Assembly (NCBI RefSeq): GCF_001428105.1
Contig: NZ_LMSJ01000009.1
Span: 1 to 64,000, forward strand
Length of the DNA stretch: 64,000 nucleotides
DNA from: Paenibacillus sp. Soil766
GTDB lineage: Bacteria > Bacillota > Bacilli > Paenibacillales > NBRC-103111
Direction: 5' to 3'
Every line of letters begins with the position of its first letter. Positions within the stretch are counted from its first letter, which is position 1. Positions 1-8,840 of the stretch are shown in pieces. Position numbers and translations under genes: made by a program. The notes under the pieces are model-generated. The model was not told the DNA's origin and did not search any database. It worked only from the letters and a program-made list of their open reading frames with translations.

Positions 1-33
1 CTTTTGATTGTAACGTTGGCGGAATTCACTCAT
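1..33 (-). CDS. 5' end of an unidentified gene running off the left edge
   Basis: Reading leftward, an ATG at 33-31 lies 8 nt after a GAGGTG that could be a Shine-Dalgarno sequence, and the frame stays open for 11 codons (MSEFRQRYNQK) to the window edge. Eleven residues are too few to name a family. A transposase is possible, given the repeats next to it, but that is a guess. Confidence 0.25.
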   Translation of the reverse strand, partial: MSEFRQRYNQK

Positions 34-115
34 CTCGGACACCTCGTAATTTGGATAGGTCTATTATCTAACTCCCCAATTCGTTGTGTCCACTACTAAG
101 TCTAAATTCATATGG

Positions 116-494
116 CTCGCCGCGCGAGGTTACACCTGGACTTTAGCGCCCTAAATAGGCGCTAAAGTTCCCGATGAAGCGAAATCCGCGAGCCTTCGGT
201 CGCCATAAGGCCCCAAAAGGGCCTTATAGCTCGCCGCGCGAGGTTACACCTGGACTTTAGCGCCCTAAATAGGCGCTAAAGTTCCCGAAGAAGCGAAATC
301 CGCGAGCCTTCGGTCGCAATAAGGCCCCAAAAGGGCCTTATGGCTCGCTGCGCGAGGTAGCACGTGAACTTTAGCGCCCAAAACAGGCGCTAAAGTACCC
401 GATGAAGCGAAATCCGCGAGCCTTCGGTCGCAATAAGGCCCCAAAAGGGCCTTATTGCTCGCTGCGCGGGGTTGCACGTGGACTTTAGCGCCAA
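116..494. repeat. 114-bp tandem repeat, about 3.3 copies, hairpin rich
   Basis: Copies begin at 116, 230, 344 and 458, so the period is exactly 114 bp; the last copy stops near 494. Each copy contains an inverted repeat built on CTTTAGCGCC/GGCGCTAAAG and another on AAGGCCC/GGGCCTT. Copies differ by a few substitutions. The open frame on the minus strand through this block only reflects the period being divisible by three. The block lies just beyond the 3' end of the AraC gene and looks like a REP-type intergenic repeat. Confidence 0.85.
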
Positions 495-507
495 ACCCGA
501 ATCGCAA

Positions 508-1383
508 TCATTCCAAGAATCGTAAGTAATCTTCGCTCTCACTGACCTCCGATAATCGGAACGCAAGGGGGGATAGTCCCACCATTTTATGGAATACCTT
601 CCCGAAATAGCTCAAACTGGTATAGCCGCATAGAGTTGCAACGTTTGTAATGGACAAGCCATGATCGCGAAGCAGCTCAGCTGCTTTCTCGATTCGTCGG
701 TTCCGGACATATTCCATCGGCGTAATGCGGAAGTAGTGGGGGAACATTTTGCATAAATAATATTTATCCAGCTGTGCAACCTCTGCTAACCGTTCCAGGG
801 TTAGGTCATCAGCCAAATGGTCTTGGATGTAAGCGGCGACTCGCCTGTAGGCGGACGGAATTTCTAAACTTGTTGGCGTGTTTCCATCCAATAAACAACG
901 TTGAAGCGAAAGCATCCATTCATAAATGCGAAGCGATAGATCAAATCGATCATTCAATTGGTTCTCCGCTGTATCAGAGTACAGTTGCCAAAGAAGCTGA
1001 ATTGGCTCGGTATCAGGATGGAGTTCAAAAACAGGTCCATACGTTTGAAGTAGATCTTGTCGCAACCATTCCTCTTTAAACCCCTCGATACGTATCCAAA
1101 TAAACTCCCATTGATCGCACAAAGTCGCATCAAATGCGTACTCATGATCGGAAGGGATAGTCACCACGAACGCATGGCCCTTCGGGACGGTGAAATGTTC
1201 TTTCCCAATGCGAAGTTTACCTGCCCCTTGTATGGACCATTGAAAGATGACCCCTTGCCCGCCGCGCTTAAGTCCGTTCCATTGGTAGTTCTCGTCAGTA
1301 ACCGAGCTGTGCCCAATCGATAGTAGCTTAAGTAGATGTCGATTCTCACTGTCCGTGTATCTAAAACCATAAGATTTATGCAC
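508..1383 (-). CDS. AraC family transcriptional regulator
   Basis: A 291-residue protein with an N-terminal cupin-like sensor half (about residues 20-160) and a C-terminal AraC double helix-turn-helix (about 180-285). The second helix-turn-helix carries the usual pattern ITNVATLCGYTSLSYFGKVF followed by G-hydrophobic-SPLAFR. It starts at a GTG preceded by GGTGGT. It is divergent from the GH36-like gene with 107 bp between them, so it is probably the activator of that gene in response to a sugar. The ligand cannot be read from sequence. Confidence 0.9.
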   Translation of the reverse strand: MHKSYGFRYTDSENRHLLKLLSIGHSSVTDENYQWNGLKRGGQGVIFQWSIQGAGKLRIGKEHFTVPKGHAFVVTIPSDHEYAFDATLCDQWEFIWIRIEGFKEEWLRQDLLQTYGPVFELHPDTEPIQLLWQLYSDTAENQLNDRFDLSLRIYEWMLSLQRCLLDGNTPTSLEIPSAYRRVAAYIQDHLADDLTLERLAEVAQLDKYYLCKMFPHYFRITPMEYVRNRRIEKAAELLRDHGLSITNVATLCGYTSLSYFGKVFHKMVGLSPLAFRLSEVSESEDYLRFLE

Positions 1384-1439
1384 AATATTTTACCACCATT
1401 CTTCAAAATGTTACTATTTTATCTAATCTTCCAAGGATA

Positions 1440-1445
1440 TATAAT
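1440..1445 (+). promoter_or_regulatory. -10 element of the GH36-like gene
   Basis: A perfect TATAAT lies 46 nt before the ATG at 1491, but no recognisable -35 hexamer sits 17 bp upstream. A good -10 with a poor -35 fits activator-dependent expression, presumably by the divergent AraC protein. Confidence 0.4.
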
Positions 1446-1490
1446 GTGCGTAATAAATAATATATTACCATATTGGAGGTTGCGGAAGAT

Positions 1491-3641
1491 ATGCTGCATA
1501 AAGAATGGTTGGATTGTTATGTGCGTGTTGAAGGGACTTCGCTTCGAGTGGGGAATGCCAAGATTGAAAGGTGCTGGTCTTTCGCGAGCGGCCGTGCAGT
1601 TAATGTCTCAATTTTGGATAAAAATAAAGGTGAGGAATGGCTCGCGCAGGAATCTAACTCCCCGATGTTTCAACTACCAGGATTGTCTGATGACCAGCAG
1701 CCACATGCCATATTCATTTCGGCACTCGTGGAAAATGATTACGGCATTTCTCGGCCCTATTTACAAACGAATATAGACATGCACCTTGAAGCGATCTCTA
1801 CTATGTATCGATTGACATTGAAGATCTATCCAGATGCACCATTCATTCGACATGAGATAACCGTGATGCCAGTTAGTCATTTCAGAAGTAAGGATAGCCT
1901 GACTGACAAAGAGCCAAACCTCGCATGGACCAAAGCTGATTTCAAAGCGAATAGAACGCTTTCCACTACAGCACTACAATTAGATACGAATAATAAGCAA
2001 CATAACGTTGAATCGTCTGATTATTGTGAACATATGACACTTCGGGATCTGCATTCCCGATGGACATCTGTTCAATTCCTTGATCAGACGGATACAAACA
2101 ATAACCTCGTGAGTCAAGAGACAGGTTTGTTATATGTAAGGGAAAAGCGAAATTTGCGAGGAAATCTCCTGTTTCTTACAAAAACACTTCATGAGTGCGG
2201 TTTATTGATTATCAAAGAAGGTCCAACTGAACTAGGGATATTTGGTAAATCAGGAGTGGAATTTCAATTTCATGGGAAGAGTTTGAGTCTGCTGGGGACG
2301 GGGATCAGCGAAGGGGATCTGCGCCATAACGAAGAAATTACTTCATATGGCGTAACCGTCGGTGTTTATGATGGGACTTCACTTGGTGGTTATCACTTGC
2401 TACAGACATATCATCGTAGTCTTCGTGCGCACGTTGCGGTTAGGGATAGCTTCATCATGAGCAACACATGGGGGGATCGGTCCAAAGATGGTGCCATAAG
2501 CGGGGCGTTTCTACGCAAAGAATTGTACGCAGCAGCAGCGCTCGGGTTGAGCATCATGCAAATCGACGATGGCTGGCAGAAGGGGGCAACGGTCAATTCC
2601 GTTCATGCAGCGACGAAGTCGAATGGAGGACTGTGGAGCGATTATTACAGTGGGGATGGCGATTTCTGGGAGGTACATCCGGACAGGTTTCCAGGCGGGC
2701 TCACTCCTATCGTTTCGCTTGCTGCTGAACTTGGGGTTGCCTTAGGTTTGTGGTTCTCGCCAGACTCTGTTCGTGACTATATCAACTGGGAAAAGGACAT
2801 TGCTACCTTAATACATCTTCATCGATATTACAATATTCGTGCATTTAAATTAGATGGGATTGAAATACATTCGAAGCTCGGGGAGATTCGGTTGTTGAAT
2901 ATGATGCGATATGTTCAGAAAGCGACCAACGGACAAGTTGATTTCAATATCGATACGACTGCTCAGAAGAGACTAGGCTACTTTGGGCAAACCCAATATG
3001 GCAGCATCTTCCTTGAAAATCGTTACACCGATTGGACAAATTATTATCCGCATTGGACGCTTCGCAATCTTTGGATGCTAGCTCCTTATTTACCTTCTTC
3101 AAGACTGCAAATGGAATTCTTGAATGTAAATCGCAACAAGGATAACTATGCGGAAGATCCTTTGGCCCCTAACTCATGCGGGCAAGTCTATGCTTTCGCA
3201 GCAACGGCTTTCTCGAATCCATTAGCATGGATGGAGTTAACGAAATTGACGGATCAACAAATGAATGGATTGACTACAGTTATTCAGGCGTTTAAGCCTT
3301 ACCATGCTGAAATCTTAGCTGGACGAGTGTTACCTATAGGTGAAGAACCGACGGGTGCTAGCTGGACAGGTATGCAAAGTATTTGCAGCCCAACGCATGG
3401 GTATGTCCTGATCTTCCGCGAGTTGCACGAATCTAACACCGCAGCTATGAAACTTTGGGGCGTGAATGGTGAAATAAACGTGACTGAGATACTGAGAATG
3501 GATGTAAAAGATGAAGTAATAATTCCTCAAGCGCCGCTTCAAATGATTTGGGACGCAACACCGCAAGGCGAATATGTAGTCACCAGGCCAGAGCCATTTA
3601 CTTTCATTATGTATAGGTATGACATTTCATCGATTTCCTAA
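1491..3641 (+). CDS. GH36-like alpha-galactosidase
   Basis: A 716-residue protein predicted to release terminal alpha-galactose from oligosaccharides. It has an N-terminal beta-sandwich part (to about 300) and a TIM barrel (about 310-600) with IMQIDDGWQKG, LGLWFSPDS and FKLDGIE; Asp455 in the last motif is the expected nucleophile. The block ENRYTDWTNYYPHWTLRNLW is typical of the Paenibacillus-type branch rather than of classical enzymes with CxSGG motifs. ATG 1491 is chosen because GGAGG at 1475-1479 precedes it; an earlier in-frame TTG at 1473 overlaps that site. No signal peptide is seen, so it acts in the cytoplasm on imported sugar. Confidence 0.82.
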   Translation: MLHKEWLDCYVRVEGTSLRVGNAKIERCWSFASGRAVNVSILDKNKGEEWLAQESNSPMFQLPGLSDDQQPHAIFISALVENDYGISRPYLQTNIDMHLEAISTMYRLTLKIYPDAPFIRHEITVMPVSHFRSKDSLTDKEPNLAWTKADFKANRTLSTTALQLDTNNKQHNVESSDYCEHMTLRDLHSRWTSVQFLDQTDTNNNLVSQETGLLYVREKRNLRGNLLFLTKTLHECGLLIIKEGPTELGIFGKSGVEFQFHGKSLSLLGTGISEGDLRHNEEITSYGVTVGVYDGTSLGGYHLLQTYHRSLRAHVAVRDSFIMSNTWGDRSKDGAISGAFLRKELYAAAALGLSIMQIDDGWQKGATVNSVHAATKSNGGLWSDYYSGDGDFWEVHPDRFPGGLTPIVSLAAELGVALGLWFSPDSVRDYINWEKDIATLIHLHRYYNIRAFKLDGIEIHSKLGEIRLLNMMRYVQKATNGQVDFNIDTTAQKRLGYFGQTQYGSIFLENRYTDWTNYYPHWTLRNLWMLAPYLPSSRLQMEFLNVNRNKDNYAEDPLAPNSCGQVYAFAATAFSNPLAWMELTKLTDQQMNGLTTVIQAFKPYHAEILAGRVLPIGEEPTGASWTGMQSICSPTHGYVLIFRELHESNTAAMKLWGVNGEINVTEILRMDVKDEVIIPQAPLQMIWDATPQGEYVVTRPEPFTFIMYRYDISSIS

Positions 3642-3668
3642 TCATTTGATTATAGGACGAACAACAAA

Positions 3669-3718
3669 GAAGAGGTTGGCCCATTGTCTTCAACGACATA
3701 GGGCCAATCTCTTTTGTT
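3669..3718. terminator. Bidirectional terminator between GH36-like gene and GNAT gene
   Basis: The arms AGAGGTTGGCCC and GGGCCAATCTCT pair with one G-T pair, and the right arm runs into TTTTGTT. It sits between convergent genes and can serve both. Confidence 0.8.
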
Positions 3719-3725
3719 AACTTAG

Positions 3726-4187
3726 TTACACGAGTGCTTTTTCATATAGATATACATGGAAACCATCAATGGTAGCTGGTCCTTTTTGTTGGTATCCATT
3801 TTTCACAAATAACTTTTGAGCACCGAGTTGATTGGAAAGTGTATCAAGTATTAGATGGTTGATACCGAGCTCTCTAGCTTTTTCTTCTAATTGCGAGAGG
3901 ATCTGTTGACCATAACCCTTCTTCTGGTGACTGGGATGAACACGAAGACGCTTAATTTCGGCTTTGCCTTCCTGCAGCAGCTTTAAGCCGCCCATGGCTA
4001 ACACATTACCATCTGCTCCAGTGCCTACCAGAAATTCACCGCCATCTTTCAAATACTGTTCAGGTATATGCAAAATATCATGGTAATGCTGATGAGTAGG
4101 TTCTACTTTTGCCTCCGAAATGACTAATAAATGAATCCTCCATAAATCATCGGTATCCAACGTTGAGTATCGCCGCGTTTTGATCAT
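3726..4187 (-). CDS. GNAT family N-acetyltransferase
   Basis: A 153-residue single-domain acetyltransferase. The acetyl-CoA binding segment HPSHQKKGYGQQILSQLE (R/Q-x-x-G-x-G/A type) lies at about residues 84-102, followed by LILDTLSNQLGAQKLFVKNGY, the usual end of the fold. ATG 4187 is preceded by AGGAGG. The substrate is unknown; the gene stands alone. Confidence 0.88.
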   Translation of the reverse strand: MIKTRRYSTLDTDDLWRIHLLVISEAKVEPTHQHYHDILHIPEQYLKDGGEFLVGTGADGNVLAMGGLKLLQEGKAEIKRLRVHPSHQKKGYGQQILSQLEEKARELGINHLILDTLSNQLGAQKLFVKNGYQQKGPATIDGFHVYLYEKALV

Positions 4188-4794
4188 AAAGTGTTCCTCC
4201 TCTTTCCATAAATCTCATATTAGGTATATATGTAATATAAACTAACGTAAATCTGAGTACAAATAATCTTTTCTTATAGAATATCATAATTATTCAAATA
4301 ATTCCTTTGAATTTTGTATTAAAGCTAACATGAAATTGCAGTTGTTTGTGATTTTTAACGAAATAAATGCAAAGCTGTTTAGGTGATGTATAAAGATTAG
4401 AGTGAATTTGGTGCAGGGTTGGATGGATGAACAATGATGATGAATGATTCATTCGTAAATTTTGTTAAGTAACATAACATGGTTATGAGTTATAAGTTAA
4501 ATTTATATATGTTTAAATAGTGGATGAGATGGAGTGAAAGCGGAATCATTTAATAATTAGCGTACGAAAAACAGGATTTTATATGATAATGTTCGCGTTT
4601 TTAAGGTGTCATGTACAAAATTACAACGAATTGGCAAATTTTTGTTGAAAAATACGATGGAACAGCGTATATTAATAACAAGAAACAAATGTTAGATTAT
4701 TTTACATTAAAAATTGATTATCTTTCTTATAACTCAATGGAGATATAACATTACTCATTATGTTAGTTTATTTTAAATGGGAGCGTGACATAGG
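4188..4794. promoter_or_regulatory. 607-bp AT-rich control region upstream of the nas operon
   Basis: The region holds no gene. It carries a perfect GlnR/TnrA-type box near the operon (4690-4706) and an imperfect one near the GNAT gene (TGTAATATAAACTAACG, 4231-4247; last base differs from the TGTNA-N7-TNACA consensus). The rest is AT-rich with no further structure that I can support. Confidence 0.5.
4690..4706 (+). promoter_or_regulatory. GlnR/TnrA binding box of the nas operon
   Basis: TGTTAGATTATTTTACA matches TGTNA-N7-TNACA at every fixed position. A possible -10 (TATAAC, 4728-4733) places the box centre about 40-45 bp before the start of transcription, the arrangement of a TnrA- or GlnR-activated promoter in Bacillus and Paenibacillus. 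It predicts induction under nitrogen limitation. Confidence 0.75.
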
Positions 4795-7227
4795 ATGAAG
4801 AAAAAAATTGTTTTAGTTGGAAATGGTATGGCTGGTGTTAATTGTATAGAGCAATTGCTAAAACTTGCACCTAACTCATACGAAATCACGATCTTTGGGA
4901 AAGAACCACATCCAAACTATAACCGTATCCTGCTCTCATCTGTTTTGGCTGGAGATGCGGATATGAAGGATATCGTCATTAATGATTGGTCTTGGTACTC
5001 GGACAACAATATTACCTTGCACACGGGTCATACCGTTAACAAGATAGATACAGAACGTAAGCTTGTTAGTACAGATCTTGGAATCACGGTTGCCTATGAT
5101 GAATTGATTCTGGCAACTGGATCATTACCGTTCATGCTTCCGCTTCCGGGTGCAGACAAAGAAGGTGTGATTGCTTTTCGAGATATTGGGGATTGCAAGA
5201 CGATGATGGATGCGGCCAAAAATTATAAAAAAGCGGTTGTTATCGGAGGCGGTCTACTCGGGCTAGAAGCTGCACGCGGTTTATTAAACCTCAATATGGA
5301 AGTTTCCGTCGTGCACATCAATGAATACTTAATGAATCTTCAACTCGACAGAACGGCATCCTTGATGCTTCAACAAGAATTAGAGCAACAAGGAATGAAG
5401 TTCCTACTCAAGAAAAATAGTGAAACGATTCTAGGCAAGAAACGGGTAACGGGACTTCGTTTTACGGATGGTTCAGAGGTAGAGGCTGATCTTATCGTGA
5501 TGGCTGTTGGGATTAGACCTAATATGGCACTTGCGAAGAACAGTGGAATTGACATCAATCGAGGTATTGTGGTCAATGATTACCTAGAAACAAGTGTTCC
5601 CAATATTTACTCCATTGGTGAATGTACAGAGCATCGCGGTGTTGCTTACGGTCTAGTGGCACCGCTATATGAGCAAGGAGCGGTACTTGCGAAGCGATTA
5701 GCAGGTGTTGGTACGGATGGCTATCAGGGTTCCGTTGTATCCACGAAACTCAAAGTATCTGGTGTTGATGTGTTCTCAGCAGGCGAATATGCAGATAAAC
5801 CAGGTACTCGCGCTGTTCGTGTACAAGATGATTTCGAAGGCATTTATAAGAAGGTTGTCATTCAACAAGGGAAAGTTATTGGGGCCGTCTTGTTCGGTGA
5901 CATCAGCGATGGCTCCAGATTGTTCGCGATGATCCGCAATGGCGAAGATGTAACAGGCAAAGAAAAGACCGTCCTCCTTGGCGATGGTGGCGGCAAGACG
6001 AAGTCTGGTGTTGATTTAGTAGCTGGCATGAGCGCAGATGAAATCGTATGTGGCTGTAATGGTGTTTCCAAAGGGGCCATCGTCCACGCGATTCAAGAGA
6101 AGGGCTGCTCCAGCGTTAATGATATCAAAGCATGTACCAAAGCATCCGCTTCTTGCGGAGGGTGTAAGCCGCTTGTAGCTGATGTTCTCACGTATGTCCT
6201 TGGGGCAGACGGAGTGAAAACAGTCAAAGAAGGTATTTGCGGTTGTACAACACTCGGGCGTGACGAAGTTGTTGAAGCGATTCGCACGATGCAACTTACG
6301 ACTACGAAAGAAGTTATGAATGTTCTCGAATGGTCTAATACAGAAGGGTGCTCCAAGTGTCGTCCAGCTTTGAATTACTATTTGGGTATGGTGTGGCCAG
6401 AAGAGCATGAGGACGAAAGAGAGTCTCGTTTCGTGAACGAACGGAATCATGCGAACATTCAAAAGGATGGCACATACTCAGTCGTTCCGCGTATGTACGG
6501 TGGCGTAACGACACCGAAGGACTTGAAGAAAATTGCTGAGATCGCTGAGAAATATGAAGTGCCCCTTGTGAAAGTGACAGGCGGACAACGTATCGATTTG
6601 CTTGGTGTGAAGAAAGAAGACCTGCCAGGGATGTGGGCTGATTTAGATATGCCTTCAGGTTATGCGTACGGTAAATCACTTCGGACGGTAAAGACATGCG
6701 TAGGCTCCACGTTCTGCCGCTTTGGTACACAAGATGCTATTGGCATGGGGATTCAGCTTGAGAAGAAGTTCGAGCGCCTATATACACCGGCAAAAGTGAA
6801 AATGGCTGTCTCGGGTTGCCCGCGAAACTGTGCGGAAGCGACTATCAAAGATTTTGGCGTTGTTGCCATTGATGGCGGTTGGGAGCTCCATGTTGGCGGT
6901 AACGGAGGAACGAAACTGCGTGGAACGGATCTTTTATGCAAAGTGAAGACGGAAGAGGAAGTACTCGAATGGTCTGGCGCATACTTGCAGTACTATCGGG
7001 AAACCGGTAAGTACAATGAACGCACATCGGAGTGGTTGGAGCGTGTAGGTCTAGAGACAATTAAAGAGACATTGGCGTCAAGTGAAGATCGCGCTGCCTT
7101 TAATGACCGCATTAATAAAGCATTATCACTGATGAAAGATCCGTGGAAAGAAATTATTGAACAAAAGGCATTGCGCCAAACATTTTCACCTATTGAAGAA
7201 CAATCGGCAGCGTCGATTTTGAAATAG
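4795..7227 (+). CDS. nasD: NAD(P)H-dependent nitrite reductase, large subunit
   Basis: An 810-residue cytoplasmic flavoprotein that reduces nitrite to ammonium with the NasE subunit. Order of domains: FAD/NAD(P) pyridine nucleotide-disulfide fold (VGNGMAGV at the N-terminus and [15 protein letters not shown] for NAD(P)), two BFD-like [2Fe-2S] domains (CGCNGVSKG and CGCTTLGRD with their paired cysteines), then the sirohaem/[4Fe-4S] domain. The sirohaem ligands are all present as Cys635-x5-Cys641 and Cys675-x3-Cys679. It is the first gene of a five-gene operon. Confidence 0.96.
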   Translation: MKKKIVLVGNGMAGVNCIEQLLKLAPNSYEITIFGKEPHPNYNRILLSSVLAGDADMKDIVINDWSWYSDNNITLHTGHTVNKIDTERKLVSTDLGITVAYDELILATGSLPFMLPLPGADKEGVIAFRDIGDCKTMMDAAKNYKKAVVIGGGLLGLEAARGLLNLNMEVSVVHINEYLMNLQLDRTASLMLQQELEQQGMKFLLKKNSETILGKKRVTGLRFTDGSEVEADLIVMAVGIRPNMALAKNSGIDINRGIVVNDYLETSVPNIYSIGECTEHRGVAYGLVAPLYEQGAVLAKRLAGVGTDGYQGSVVSTKLKVSGVDVFSAGEYADKPGTRAVRVQDDFEGIYKKVVIQQGKVIGAVLFGDISDGSRLFAMIRNGEDVTGKEKTVLLGDGGGKTKSGVDLVAGMSADEIVCGCNGVSKGAIVHAIQEKGCSSVNDIKACTKASASCGGCKPLVADVLTYVLGADGVKTVKEGICGCTTLGRDEVVEAIRTMQLTTTKEVMNVLEWSNTEGCSKCRPALNYYLGMVWPEEHEDERESRFVNERNHANIQKDGTYSVVPRMYGGVTTPKDLKKIAEIAEKYEVPLVKVTGGQRIDLLGVKKEDLPGMWADLDMPSGYAYGKSLRTVKTCVGSTFCRFGTQDAIGMGIQLEKKFERLYTPAKVKMAVSGCPRNCAEATIKDFGVVAIDGGWELHVGGNGGTKLRGTDLLCKVKTEEEVLEWSGAYLQYYRETGKYNERTSEWLERVGLETIKETLASSEDRAAFNDRINKALSLMKDPWKEIIEQKALRQTFSPIEEQSAASILK

Positions 7228-7241
7228 AAGGGATGATGCAT

Positions 7242-7577
7242 ATGAAACGGTTACACATTGGCCATATTTCGGAAATTGCAGTAAAAAGATCGCGAGTTGT
7301 ACGTATCGGTGACTTAGAAATTGCTGTGTTCAAGCTCTCAGACGGAGTCATTAAAGCTATTGAAAATCGCTGCCCGCACAAAGCGGGTAAGCTTTCTGAA
7401 GGTATTGTGTGTGATCATCATGTATTTTGTCCCTTGCATGATTGGAAGATAGATCTGCACAACGGACTTGTTCAGGCACCGGATGATGGTTGTGTTACCA
7501 AGTTCGAAGTTGAGATTGAGGACAATACCGGAGAGATGTATTTGCATATTTCAGAGGAAAGTATCTTAGCATCCTAG
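7242..7577 (+). CDS. nasE: Nitrite reductase small subunit (Rieske type)
   Basis: A 111-residue NirD/NasE-like Rieske protein that partners the large subunit. The [2Fe-2S] ligands are visible as C44-P-H46 and C63-P-L-H66. ATG 7242 is preferred over ATG 7233 because GAAGG at 7228-7232 is 9 nt before it and directly abuts the earlier ATG. The gene follows nasD by 14 nt. Confidence 0.93.
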   Translation: MKRLHIGHISEIAVKRSRVVRIGDLEIAVFKLSDGVIKAIENRCPHKAGKLSEGIVCDHHVFCPLHDWKIDLHNGLVQAPDDGCVTKFEVEIEDNTGEMYLHISEESILAS

Positions 7578-7595
7578 CAGGGGGAGTACAGAATC

Positions 7596-8771
7596 ATGCG
7601 ACATAATGGATCAGCACTTGCTTTAGGATTATCCACGTTAGCCATGATGGCATCCTTCGTGATCTGGAGCGTTTTTGCACCGATTGCTGGGCAAATTCAA
7701 GAATTGTTTCAGTTAAGCACGATTCAAAAAAGTCTGCTAATCGCAACACCCGTACTGCTCGGTTCGATACTGCGAATCCCGATGGGGATTTATACCGATC
7801 GGTTCGGTGGTAAACGCGTATTTGCAATCACGATGCTTTTTCTAACAATTCCGCTTCTGATCGCTGGATACGTGCATACGTACTGGATGTTGCTGCTTTG
7901 CGCGTTGTTTATTGGGATGGCAGGGACGACCTTTGCCATTTCCCTTACTTATGTATCGAGATGGTTTCCAGCTGAGAGACAGGGTCTTGTTCTTGGGTTA
8001 GCTGGACTTGGTAATCTAGGCGGTGCTGCAGCGAGCTTCTCATTGCCCTTCGTCTTTAATCAGTATGGTTTCCAATGGGTGTTCTGGAGTTTAGCCATCA
8101 TGATCGTGATTGTTACAGCTATCTTTTGGATCGGAACCAAGGATTTACCTTCACCAGCTCAAAAGAAGACTTTCAAGCAATCGATGATTGTGCTGAAGGA
8201 TCAATCAACCTGGTATTTATCGTTTTTTTACTTTTTAACTTTCGGTGGTTTTGTTGCATTCAGCGTATACTTACCAACATTTCTGAAAGATTTATTTCAA
8301 TTATCTGCAACAGATGCAGGACTGAAAACTGCAGGATTTGTTCTGATTGCTACGCTCATTCGTCCATTAGGCGGTTATTTGGCCGATCGCATAGGGTCTC
8401 GGCGTGTGCTCGTGGTTGTATTCACAGGCATGATTATCACGTCGATCGCCTTGTCAGCGTCGTTACACCAATTCATATCCTTTAGCGTGTGTTGTCTGGT
8501 GGCCGCTGCTTTGTTAGGCGTTGGAAACGGAGCCGTATTCAAAATGGTTCCAGAAGTTTCCTCTGGAAATACGGGTGCAGTCACGGGAATCGTAGGTGCA
8601 GCAGGCGGTTTAGGCGGTTTTTTTCCACCTATCGTATTAGGCATTGTGAAAGATTTGTCAGGTGCATATACGTTGGGCTTCGTCTTGCTTATGGTATTCG
8701 CCTGCACTTGTCTGTGGATGAATTTAACTTCGAGACGCATGGTAATTAACAAACAAAGCACAATGGCATAA
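7596..8771 (+). CDS. nasA: Nitrate/nitrite transporter, NarK/NasA family
   Basis: A 391-residue, 12-helix MFS protein. Both nitrate signatures of the NarK branch are recognisable: GLAGLGNLGGA in helix 5 and GIVGAAGGLGGFFPP in helix 11. Arginine in SILRIPMG in helix 2 matches the substrate-binding arginine of this family. A GGGGGAG ribosome binding site precedes the ATG. It imports nitrate for the reductases encoded on both sides. In Bacillus subtilis nasA is divergent from nasBCDEF; here it lies in the middle of the operon. Confidence 0.92.
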   Translation: MRHNGSALALGLSTLAMMASFVIWSVFAPIAGQIQELFQLSTIQKSLLIATPVLLGSILRIPMGIYTDRFGGKRVFAITMLFLTIPLLIAGYVHTYWMLLLCALFIGMAGTTFAISLTYVSRWFPAERQGLVLGLAGLGNLGGAAASFSLPFVFNQYGFQWVFWSLAIMIVIVTAIFWIGTKDLPSPAQKKTFKQSMIVLKDQSTWYLSFFYFLTFGGFVAFSVYLPTFLKDLFQLSATDAGLKTAGFVLIATLIRPLGGYLADRIGSRRVLVVVFTGMIITSIALSASLHQFISFSVCCLVAAALLGVGNGAVFKMVPEVSSGNTGAVTGIVGAAGGLGGFFPPIVLGIVKDLSGAYTLGFVLLMVFACTCLWMNLTSRRMVINKQSTMA

Positions 8772-8840
8772 ATCAGCGAGGCGTGTGACGAATACGAACA
8801 ACGGAACACTTCAGCATGGGAATGTGGAGGTAAATCAGTT

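Noticed and set aside
265..507. An 80-codon minus-strand frame with an internal repeat
   Set aside because: It is only the 114-bp DNA repeat read in a frame; the period is divisible by three, so the frame repeats too.
4608..4630. A second GlnR-like site (TGTCATGTACAAAATTACAA)
   Set aside because: The half sites are 9 rather than 7 bases apart, so it does not fit the consensus.
6016..6462. Minus-strand frame of 148 codons inside nasD
   Set aside because: Antisense to the BFD-like domains of nasD, no family resemblance and no start signal.
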